Shown: in pieces, positions 1 to 6,895 of the stretch
Layout of the letters: each line of letters starts with the position of its first letter
Numbering within the stretch: the first letter of the stretch is position 1
Assembly: GCA_024681875.1 (NCBI GenBank)
Contig: JAILAA010000098.1
Span: forward strand, 1-19,721
Source of the DNA: Prevotella sp.
GTDB lineage: Bacteria; Bacteroidota; Bacteroidia; Bacteroidales; Bacteroidaceae
Direction of reading: 5' to 3'
DNA: 19,721 nucleotides
Made by a program: the position numbers and the translations under genes
Notes under the pieces: model-generated
The model's input: only the letters and a program-made list of their open reading frames with translations
Databases searched by the model: none
What the model was told of the DNA's origin: nothing

Positions 1-14
1 ATTTGTAACTGGCT

Positions 15-47
15 GCAAAGTTACAAAATCATCATAAACAAACCAAA
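15..47 (-). promoter_or_regulatory. Leftward Bacteroidota-type promoter for a gene outside the window
   Basis: Read on the minus strand there is a TTTG (-33 box, plus positions 47 to 44), then 20 bp, then TAACTTTGC (-7 box, plus positions 23 to 15). This fits the Bacteroidota housekeeping promoter pattern TTTG-N19/21-TAnnTTTG. Transcription would start near position 8 and run leftward out of the window, so the target gene is not visible. Confidence 0.55.
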
Positions 48-48
48 C

Positions 49-109
49 ATTTTTGGCGCATTTTTGGCGTTTTTTACTTAAATTGGCGTGATTCAACCGA
101 ATTTTGGCG
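49..109 (-). repeat. Array of four CGCCAAAAAT-like boxes upstream of the leftward promoter
   Basis: Four copies in one orientation. On the minus strand they read CGCCAAAAAT (58-49), CGCCAAAAAT (69-60), CGCCAATTTA (88-79) and CGCCAAAATT (109-100). The first two are exact 10-bp direct repeats. Offsets from the first copy are 11, 30 and 51 bp, close to 1, 3 and 5 helical turns, and the array starts just upstream of the TTTG box of the leftward promoter. This could be a regulator binding array or phased A-tract DNA; the protein that would bind is unknown. Confidence 0.4.
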
Positions 110-177
110 GAAAAGTCAATTTTGTAAGTTTCTTATAACTATCTGATATTTAACGTTATAGTATTTTTTGCGTTGGT

Positions 178-257
178 TCGATTAAGAAAATTGTGTCGCA
201 AGTGTCGACACAGGAAAAATCGCAGGTAGCTTTTATAAGCCACCTGCGAAATTTTTG
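178..257 (+). ncRNA. Candidate small RNA with two hairpins (speculative)
   Basis: Two adjacent stem-loops are followed by a T tract. The first is 192-198 paired with 206-212 (7 bp, loop of 7). The second is 220-232 paired with 237-249 (13 bp with one mismatch, loop TTAT), followed by TTTTT at 252-256. A loose -7-like sequence, TATTTTTTG, ends at 170, but no TTTG box lies at the right distance. A transcript of about 80 nt is possible. The 5' end is a guess, and the whole could be only a terminator for transcripts from either side. Confidence 0.25.
215..256 (+). terminator. Intrinsic terminator, possibly bidirectional
   Basis: A 13-bp stem (220-232 with 237-249, one A-C mismatch at 228/241) has the tetraloop TTAT. 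It is followed by T5 at 252-256 and preceded by A5 at 215-219, so it could stop transcription on both strands. It lies in a gene-free stretch between the leftward promoter and the hydrolase promoter. Confidence 0.5.
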
Positions 258-268
258 TAGGCTGTTTG

Positions 269-296
269 GGGCCTTTTCTCAGCCCTCATTTTTTTT
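269..296 (+). terminator. Weak terminator-like hairpin with T8 tract
   Basis: GGGC (269-272) pairs with GCCC (282-285) across a 9-nt loop and is followed by eight T residues (289-296). The stem is short, so function is doubtful. TGTAGG..TGTTTGG occurs at 256 and again, in slightly altered form, at 301, suggesting this stretch is an imperfect duplication. Confidence 0.25.
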
Positions 297-336
297 GTTT
301 TGTAGGCGCTGTTTGGCTCTTAGGTGCCCCATAAAA

Positions 337-413
337 ACTCCCCGCCCCTCCGCTCGGCATCCCGAAGGGGGCAAGCGTCACCCTCCGGGATACCGAGCGG
401 AGGGGTGGGGAGT
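337..413. repeat. 77-bp GC-rich palindromic element
   Basis: The left arm (337-364) and right arm (386-413) are 28 bp each and complementary at 26 positions, with one G-T and one C-A exception. The 21-bp centre can extend the stem through AGGG..CCCT. The outer ends are ACTCCCC and GGGGAGT. The element is far more GC-rich than the surrounding AT-rich DNA, lies between genes and has no T tract, so it looks like a dispersed repeat rather than a terminator. Smaller palindromes with related CTCCCC/GGGGAG ends lie in the TolC-like and adaptor genes. Confidence 0.6.
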
Positions 414-484
414 TGAGATACCTCTGGGTGCTGCTGAGAGAATGATGATAAAAATGGCAGGCGCTGTGTTAAAAAATAATAAAC

Positions 485-517
485 ATTGCTTGTTACTGTG
501 TTTTTTTAGTATCTTTG
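485..517 (+). promoter_or_regulatory. Promoter of the SGNH hydrolase gene
   Basis: TATCTTTG (510-517) matches the Bacteroidota -7 box TAnnTTTG exactly, followed by C as is common. ATTG at 485-488 is an acceptable -33 box, 21 bp upstream. Transcription would start near 523-525, very close to the ATG at 527 and 16-18 bp before the preferred start at 541. Confidence 0.55.
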
Positions 518-540
518 CGGCAATTATGACCAATCATGTG

Positions 541-1227
541 ATGAAGAAAGGCATACTAACCCTGTTGCTGTTTGTGGCGATTGCCATAAGCGCACATTCG
601 CAAGGAAAGACAAGTGTCGCCATTTTCGGTGACTCGTATTCCACCTATGAAGGCTATCTCACGCCAGACACTATGGAGACTTGGTACTTCAACCGGCACG
701 ACGACCCGAAGCGCACTGACGTCTTCAGTGTCAGGCAGACGTGGTGGTGGCAGGTGATTCAGCGTATGAACTGGAAATTGGAGGTGAACAACTCGTATAG
801 CGGCTCAACCATCTGCAACACAGGCTATAACGATGCCGACTACACCCACCGCTCGTTCATCACACGCCACAAGTCGCTGGGACACCCCGACGTCATCCTG
901 CTCTTTGGCGGCACCAACGACTCGTGGAGCGGCGCCCCCATCGGCGAGTTCAAGTATGCCGACTGGAAACGTGCCGACCTCTACACCTTCCGCCCCGCTC
1001 TTGCCTATCTGCTGGAGCACATGCAGGACCGCTATCCCACGGCCAGGATATACTTCATGCTGAACAGTGACCTGAAGGAGGTTGTCAACACCAGTGTGGC
1101 CGAGATATGCAAGCACTACAATGTGCCTGTCATCCGTCTGCATGACATCGACAAGTCATCGGGCCATCCCAATCAGAAGGGTATGAAGCAGATAGCCGAC
1201 CAGGTGGTTGAGGCGTTGAAGAATTAA
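541..1227 (+). CDS. Secreted SGNH/GDSL-family hydrolase
   Basis: This is a 228-residue protein of the SGNH/GDSL hydrolase fold, probably an esterase or carbohydrate deacetylase exported to the periplasm or cell surface. Residues 1-21 form a signal peptide (MKKG, hydrophobic core, cleavage near AHSQ). Block I is GDSYS with nucleophile Ser32, block II is the NNSYSGSTI stretch, block III is GGTND, and the catalytic His is His209 in SSGHPNQKG. The usual Asp three residues before this His is Ser206. The reading frame stays open upstream to 193, but that part covers the palindrome and the promoter, so I place the start at ATG 541. An in-frame ATG at 527 is possible and would add only MTNHV before the signal peptide. 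The stop codon lies in a 7-bp repeat array leading straight into the next gene, suggesting co-transcription. The substrate cannot be read from the sequence. Confidence 0.85.
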   Translation: MKKGILTLLLFVAIAISAHSQGKTSVAIFGDSYSTYEGYLTPDTMETWYFNRHDDPKRTDVFSVRQTWWWQVIQRMNWKLEVNNSYSGSTICNTGYNDADYTHRSFITRHKSLGHPDVILLFGGTNDSWSGAPIGEFKYADWKRADLYTFRPALAYLLEHMQDRYPTARIYFMLNSDLKEVVNTSVAEICKHYNVPVIRLHDIDKSSGHPNQKGMKQIADQVVEALKN

Positions 1228-1262
1228 GAATTGGGAATTGAGAGTTGAGAATTGAGAATGAA
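1221..1262 (+). repeat. Heptamer tandem repeat, 6 units, bridging stop and start codons
   Basis: Six consecutive 7-bp units: GAATTAA, GAATTGG, GAATTGA, GAGTTGA, GAATTGA, GAATGAA. The first unit contains the TAA stop of the hydrolase gene and the last contains the ATG start (1258) of the sensor kinase. The whole intergenic region is therefore made of this repeat. Confidence 0.75.
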
Positions 1263-4083
1263 GAAAAGCGTTACATTCTTCACATTAACAAAAAGGCTCT
1301 TTCTGGTGGTGCTGCTGCTGGGAGGGGTGACTTTAAATCTCAAATCTCAAATCTCAGATCTCAACGCACGGTACACCAAGGAGCATCCGTTGGTCTATAT
1401 TGACGCATGGGACCTCTGGCCATACGTTTTCCTCGACGAGGCAGGCCATCCTACAGGCTACAACGTTGACCTGCTGAAAATGATTCTCGAGGAGCTTAAA
1501 ATCCCCTATGAAATCCACCTGAAACCCACATCAAAGGCTCTTGACGACCTGTTCAACGGACGTTCAGACCTGATGCTGGGCATGGTGGCAAGTTTCCACG
1601 ACCACGACGGTGTGCACTATGGCAAGAGTTTCATACAGTTGTTCACGCACAGCGTGGCTCATGTCAAAGGCGAGTCACATACCGTAAGAAGACTTGAAGA
1701 CTTGGCCAACGAACAGGTCGTCGTACATGACGGCAGTTTCAGCCATCACTTGATGATTGACCATGGGTGGGACCATAATGCCACGCCGCAAGGCGATATG
1801 GACAAGGCCATACAGCTGGTCAGCGCCAACGGCAGTGGACAGGTGCTGTGGAACACCATGTCGCTGAAGTGGCTCATCCACAAGTATCATACAGACAACC
1901 TTGTCCTTGAACCCGTGGATATGCCGTCAGGCGACTACCGCTTTATGTCGTCTGACGAACAGCTGCTGAGGGCACTTGATGACACCTATGCCAAGCTGAA
2001 GGCTGAAGACCGCCTGCATCTTATTGAGCAGAAATGGTTCTATCCGGAAGAAAGCCTGAACAGCGGACCGCCACGATGGACATGGCTGTTGGTAGCCGCT
2101 ATTGGAGCCATCGCCCTTATTCTGGCTGTCGCCAGCATCATCTACCACTTCCGCGAGAGGCGGGCCACACACGAGGGACGATTGCGTAACGCCCGGCTGG
2201 CCCTGATCTTGAAGGCTTGCCAGGTGACCATCTGGACCTATGACGTGGCAAAGAAGACGTTTATCTCGTACGGGGCCGGCGCACACATGCGCAAAACCTA
2301 TGGGCGGAACGAGTTTGCAGCACGCTTCAATGGCGATGACTACCAGCGGCTGGCAGAGTCTGTGATACAACTCGTCAACCGTGAGCGCACGCACGACCGC
2401 CTGCAGTTGAGAGGCAAGGACATGGAGGGCAAGCAAATGCACACCTACATTGTCAATGTATCGGTGCTGCATAGCGAAAACGGACAGCCCACCGTCATTA
2501 TCGGAAACGAAATCGATGTCACTGAGGAATACGAGCGCCAGCAGCGTGCATCGCAGATGATGCACCGCTATCAGGCCATCTTCAACAACGCTATGGTGGA
2601 CATGGTCTACTATGACAGCAAGGGGCGCATCATCAGAATGAACGGCAGGGCACAGAACACGTTTAAGATGCCTATCGAGGCTGTAAGAGCGGAAGGCGTG
2701 CATCTGAGCGACATTCTCAGTACCGAAGATTTCGACATCACCGACTTTGCCCACCGCGACCGCTTCTACTCCACGCTCTTCATCGACTACAGCAAGGAGA
2801 AACAACTGGATTCGCGCAAGCGTGAGGGCAGCATCGCCTACGAGCTGCAGTTGGTGCCCGTCTACAGTGATGCCCACCAGCTGCTGGGAGCCTTCGGCAC
2901 TGGACGCGAGGTGACGGAGGTGGCCCGCAACTTCCAGCGTGCCCGTCAGGGCGTGCGCCAGCTGCGTGATGCCATGCGGGAGCTGACAGACAATATCGAC
3001 AACATCAACTATGCCCTGCAGGTGGGCGGTGTGCGAATGGTTACTTATTCGCCGCAGACACACATGCTCACCATCAACCACAGGATGCATGAGGCACAGT
3101 ATATCCTCACTCAGCAACGCTGCATCAGCCTCACAGCCGATGAATCGATGCGTCAGGTGATGCGCGGATTCCGTATGATGGATAGTAGGCGGAACATGGC
3201 GGTGTCGTGTGAGGTGCGCTCCAGCCTGCGGCTCCCTGGGGGCAAGAACCTGTGGCTGCAACTGCTGCTTTTCCCCACTTTGGCCGACGACGGCACCGTG
3301 ACGGAGTATTCGGGCATTTGCCGCGACACCACCGAGTTGAAGCATACTGAAGCCATGCTACAGCTGGAAACGGAGAAGGCACAGGAAATTGAGCAGGTGA
3401 AAATCAAGTTCCTGCATAATATGTGCTACGAGATACGCACACCGTTGGACACTGTCGTCAAGAGCGCCGAGAAGTTCGAGCTGCAGCACTCGCCTGAGGA
3501 TGAGGAACAGTACATCAAGGAAATCAAGGAGAACTCCACCTACCTGCTCAGCCTCATCAACGACATCCTCTTCCTCTCGCGCCTCGACGCTAAGATGGTG
3601 GAAATCAACATCGAGCCCACCGACTTTGCGCAAACATTCGAGAGCCGCTGTGAACAGGCATGGGCTAACGGACGGCGCGAAGGCGTGAAGTATATTGTAG
3701 AAAACCAGTACAACCACCTTGTAGTCAACATTGACGAGACTAACATCGGACGCATCATACACCAAATTATAGAAAACTCGGTGAATTACACCACGCAGGG
3801 CTATGTCCGTGCACACTACGAATACATTGGCGGTAGACTCATCATCGTTGTCGAAGATACTGGTAAAGGCATTCCTGCCGACAAGCTGCCCCATATCTTC
3901 GAGCGGTTTAGCGACACCTCAGCAAACATGCAGGGCACAGGGTTGGGATTGCCCATCTGTAAAGAACTGGTGACACAACTCGGAGGCACCATCGATGTGA
4001 GCAGCGAGGTAGAAAAGGGTACCTTGGTGTGGGTTCTCATCCCATGTGAGGCAAGCCTCATAGAACATAAGAAAGAAAACTGA
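1258..4083 (+). CDS. Membrane sensor histidine kinase with periplasmic binding domain, phospho-acceptor His replaced by Tyr
   Basis: This 941-residue protein has a signal anchor (about residues 12-27), then a periplasmic solute-binding domain of the SBP_bac_3 type (about 40-265, with the family-like stretch PYVFLDEAGHPTGYNVDLL). A transmembrane helix follows (274-298), then three PAS-like regions (about 310-430, 440-560, 580-700), a HisKA helix and an ATPase domain. The ATPase boxes look intact: N box with IIENSVNYT, G1 VEDTGKGIP, F box FERF, G2 GTGLGLPICK. The H box, however, reads FLHNMCYEIRTPL, so Tyr724 sits where His should be; His720 is four residues earlier. There is no receiver domain. 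ATG 1258 is chosen because the upstream TTG at 1252 lies inside the heptamer repeat. It is probably co-transcribed with the second kinase, 6 bp downstream. A small solute is the likely ligand; its identity is unknown. Confidence 0.85.
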   Translation: MKKSVTFFTLTKRLFLVVLLLGGVTLNLKSQISDLNARYTKEHPLVYIDAWDLWPYVFLDEAGHPTGYNVDLLKMILEELKIPYEIHLKPTSKALDDLFNGRSDLMLGMVASFHDHDGVHYGKSFIQLFTHSVAHVKGESHTVRRLEDLANEQVVVHDGSFSHHLMIDHGWDHNATPQGDMDKAIQLVSANGSGQVLWNTMSLKWLIHKYHTDNLVLEPVDMPSGDYRFMSSDEQLLRALDDTYAKLKAEDRLHLIEQKWFYPEESLNSGPPRWTWLLVAAIGAIALILAVASIIYHFRERRATHEGRLRNARLALILKACQVTIWTYDVAKKTFISYGAGAHMRKTYGRNEFAARFNGDDYQRLAESVIQLVNRERTHDRLQLRGKDMEGKQMHTYIVNVSVLHSENGQPTVIIGNEIDVTEEYERQQRASQMMHRYQAIFNNAMVDMVYYDSKGRIIRMNGRAQNTFKMPIEAVRAEGVHLSDILSTEDFDITDFAHRDRFYSTLFIDYSKEKQLDSRKREGSIAYELQLVPVYSDAHQLLGAFGTGREVTEVARNFQRARQGVRQLRDAMRELTDNIDNINYALQVGGVRMVTYSPQTHMLTINHRMHEAQYILTQQRCISLTADESMRQVMRGFRMMDSRRNMAVSCEVRSSLRLPGGKNLWLQLLLFPTLADDGTVTEYSGICRDTTELKHTEAMLQLETEKAQEIEQVKIKFLHNMCYEIRTPLDTVVKSAEKFELQHSPEDEEQYIKEIKENSTYLLSLINDILFLSRLDAKMVEINIEPTDFAQTFESRCEQAWANGRREGVKYIVENQYNHLVVNIDETNIGRIIHQIIENSVNYTTQGYVRAHYEYIGGRLIIVVEDTGKGIPADKLPHIFERFSDTSANMQGTGLGLPICKELVTQLGGTIDVSSEVEKGTLVWVLIPCEASLIEHKKEN
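1336..1363 (+). repeat. Heptamer tandem repeat inside the first kinase gene
   Basis: Four 7-bp units, AATCTCA three times exactly and then GATCTCA, encode residues 27-36 (NLKSQISDLN) just after the membrane anchor. Because 7 is not a multiple of 3, gain or loss of one unit would shift the reading frame. The reverse complement of the unit is a rotation of GATTTGA, one base from GAATTGA in the array just upstream of this gene. Confidence 0.7.
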
Positions 4084-4089
4084 CAATAC

Positions 4090-6846
4090 ATGCAAAGGCA
4101 GACCATTAGCATCATATCACGCTACGCAAAGCTGCTCGCACTGCTTTGCATGTTCTTCGTCATGGACCTACCGGCGCAGGCGAAGAAGAAAATCACCATT
4201 GTCTGCGACTGGGATTTTGCACCTTACGAGTTCCTCAACAGCGAAGGCAAGCCTGATGGCTACAACATTGAACTGCTGTGTGAAATACTTAAACGCCTTG
4301 ATGTCCCCTACGAGTTCGTCATGAAGGCACGAAAGCAAAACATCGGCATTTTCTTGGCTCATAAGGCAGACCTCATCATTGATTACCGCGACCGCTATAT
4401 AGGGCCGGGCTACTACCGCACGCGGACCCCTATGGGCTACTATCGTGTGGTGGCTGCTCGTAAATACGACACGCCGCCTATCAGCAATACACGGCAATTG
4501 ATGAAAAACGGATCGGTCGTTTTTAATAGCTCCAACGACTCCATCTCCTACACCCTGCTTGGAAGCATGGCCGACAGCCTCGACCAAATGGACTTCCAGT
4601 CGCCGCGAACAGCACTTAGCGGAGTTGCAGAAGGCCTGTACAAATACTTCATTTGGGGCGAACAGCCTTTGAAATGGAAAATCAAGGAGTATAATGTTGA
4701 GGGCGTTTCCTGCGACGTGCTGAAGGATTTGAAAGCCACGGAGATACACGTGGTGGGATACGACAGGCAGCTTATCGACGATATAGATAATATGTACGTG
4801 CGTATGCAGCAGAGCGGCGAGGTTGACCAGCTGACCGACAGGTGGTACCATCCAGAGCTCGTCGAGGAAAATGCATCGCCCATCGTCATCTACATTGCTC
4901 TCATCGTGTTGGCGCTTACAGTGTTCACCCTGTTCGTCTTCCGCTTCATGCGTAACAAGGTGAAGACTGCCCTGAAACGCAACAATGAAATGGAGGAGAT
5001 GATGCATCAGGCTCTGAACATGGGAAATTTCAGCGTTTTCGTCATCGACTTAAGACATGGACGTGTTTACAACCAGCACGGCCATGTGCTGCCGGAAGGC
5101 GGCATCACCATGCAGGAAATGATGCAATACGTGCATCCTGATGACCAGGAGAAGATTTTCAAAAGGAGAAACAGGAAGGATGCCGCCCACCAACAGGCCA
5201 CGCCCTTTACCCTGCGATGGAACGATGGAACGGCTGACAACCCGCACTGGATAGACATCATGGGCTATTCCTATCCAGAATTCAACACGCACCACAGGCC
5301 TGTCAGCGTGGTCATTGCCTCGCGCGACATCAGTGAGGAGAAAAAGAAAGAACAGGAAGACCGTGATATGGCCAGCCATTTCCACAAGATGTTCGAGTCA
5401 ACGCTTCTCGCTATGTCGTTCTATGACAAGGAAGGCCGTCTGATTGACCTGAACGACAAGATGCGAGAGCTGAGCGGAATCAACGACGAGATGCTGGAAT
5501 ACTTTAAGGAAACCAACCTGTTTGATGCTGCAATGGTGAAGGGAATCCTCTCAAAAGGCACTACCGAGAACTTCCATGTCTGCCAGCACATGTACTATCC
5601 CAGCTTAGGGCTTGACAAATATGCAGAGATGCGCGTCTGGCCAGCTCTCGATGCCGATGGCGAGGTGATGTATTACATTATTACTGCGCGCGACATCTCC
5701 GAGGAGCGTGAGATGTATCGCGAGCTGAAGAGCCAGTCGATGGCACTGAAGGAAGCAGAGCAAAGCAACCGCAGCTATGAGGCAGAGTTGCGTACACTGC
5801 TTGAGAACTGCAACATGTGGGTATGGCACACTAATATCAGTTCGCGTGTCATCTATTTCTCGCGCTCTCTGCATGAACAGGAATTCTCCGAGACGATGGA
5901 TGATTACGCTAACGGTATGTACGAGGAGCACCGCAGACAGGCTCTGAAAAATATTCAGAACATCAGCAATTTCAAAGAACCCTTCAATGTCGTCCATCAC
6001 TTCCATCATACACCTGTTGGCAATAAGGATGCATGGTTCTCGGTAAGCGGTATGCCCCTGTTCGACTCAGAAGGAAATGTCACTAAGCTGTTTGGCGTCG
6101 TACGTGACGTCACCACACTCATGGAGGCTCAGGAGAAACTAAAGGAAGAGACTGCGCGTGCTGAGAATTCCGCCATGCTGAAGAGTACGTTCCTGGCCAA
6201 CATGACGCACGAGATACGCACGCCGCTGAACGCCATTGTAGGCTTCACCGACCTGCTTCAGATGGTCGATTCGCCTGACGAGCGAAAGGAATTCATACGC
6301 ATCATCCACAACAACTGCGACATGCTCATGCGCCTCATCAATGACATTTTTGAGGCTTCTACTATGGATATCAAGCCTCTGGAGATTGTGCCGCGTGAAG
6401 TGGATTTTGCTTCCGAGTTTGACATCGTATGTCAGTCGCTCTCACAGCGTGTACAGGAGCCTGGAGTGGAGTTTATCGTCGACAATCCCGTCAGCACTTT
6501 CGTGACACGCATAGACATGGGCCGTATGCAGCAGGTCATCACTAACTTTGTTACCAATGCCGTGAAATACACGCATCAGGGGCATATCCGCGTGGGCTGG
6601 GAATACAAGGAGTCTGGCATATATATGTATTGCGAGGACACCGGCACCGGCATTCCGAAGGATAAGCAGAAGAAAGTGTTCGACCGCTTTGTCAAACTGA
6701 ACGACTTTGTGCAGGGTACTGGTCTGGGACTGAGCATCTGCAAGAGCATAGCCGAGCGTTCTGGCGGAAGCATTGGCGTGCAGAGTGAAGGCGACGGTCA
6801 TGGCTCTATTTTCTGGATATGGGTGCCGTGCCATGAAATCAAGTAA
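4090..6846 (+). CDS. Membrane sensor histidine kinase with periplasmic binding domain (canonical H box)
   Basis: This 918-residue protein has the same architecture as the gene before it: signal sequence (about 10-32, ending PAQA), SBP_bac_3-type periplasmic domain (about 34-255), transmembrane helix (about 265-288), three PAS-like regions (about 295-420, 430-550, 570-680), HisKA and HATPase. Here the H box is normal, FLANMTHEIRTPLNAI, with His707 as phospho-acceptor. The N box (ITNFVTNAVKYT), G1 (EDTGTGIP), F (FDRF) and G2 (GTGLGLSICK) are present. It ends after the ATPase domain without a receiver, and no response regulator gene is nearby, so its partner must be encoded elsewhere. The gene starts 6 bp after the first kinase stops. 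The pair probably arose by tandem duplication and may work as a heterodimer (inference). Confidence 0.9.
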   Translation: MQRQTISIISRYAKLLALLCMFFVMDLPAQAKKKITIVCDWDFAPYEFLNSEGKPDGYNIELLCEILKRLDVPYEFVMKARKQNIGIFLAHKADLIIDYRDRYIGPGYYRTRTPMGYYRVVAARKYDTPPISNTRQLMKNGSVVFNSSNDSISYTLLGSMADSLDQMDFQSPRTALSGVAEGLYKYFIWGEQPLKWKIKEYNVEGVSCDVLKDLKATEIHVVGYDRQLIDDIDNMYVRMQQSGEVDQLTDRWYHPELVEENASPIVIYIALIVLALTVFTLFVFRFMRNKVKTALKRNNEMEEMMHQALNMGNFSVFVIDLRHGRVYNQHGHVLPEGGITMQEMMQYVHPDDQEKIFKRRNRKDAAHQQATPFTLRWNDGTADNPHWIDIMGYSYPEFNTHHRPVSVVIASRDISEEKKKEQEDRDMASHFHKMFESTLLAMSFYDKEGRLIDLNDKMRELSGINDEMLEYFKETNLFDAAMVKGILSKGTTENFHVCQHMYYPSLGLDKYAEMRVWPALDADGEVMYYIITARDISEEREMYRELKSQSMALKEAEQSNRSYEAELRTLLENCNMWVWHTNISSRVIYFSRSLHEQEFSETMDDYANGMYEEHRRQALKNIQNISNFKEPFNVVHHFHHTPVGNKDAWFSVSGMPLFDSEGNVTKLFGVVRDVTTLMEAQEKLKEETARAENSAMLKSTFLANMTHEIRTPLNAIVGFTDLLQMVDSPDERKEFIRIIHNNCDMLMRLINDIFEASTMDIKPLEIVPREVDFASEFDIVCQSLSQRVQEPGVEFIVDNPVSTFVTRIDMGRMQQVITNFVTNAVKYTHQGHIRVGWEYKESGIYMYCEDTGTGIPKDKQKKVFDRFVKLNDFVQGTGLGLSICKSIAERSGGSIGVQSEGDGHGSIFWIWVPCHEIK

Positions 6847-6895
6847 AGCGAGCGCATCTTCCTGTTCAGCTGTCATAGCAAGGGATAGCTAATGT

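Noticed and set aside
193..540. Open frame extending the SGNH hydrolase upstream by 116 codons
   Set aside because: It runs through a terminator, a 77-bp palindrome and the promoter TATCTTTGC; the signal peptide starts at 541.
1927..3345. Long open frame (472 codons) on the minus strand inside the first kinase gene
   Set aside because: It is fully antisense to a well-supported gene and its translation shows no recognisable domain; open antisense frames are common opposite such codon use.
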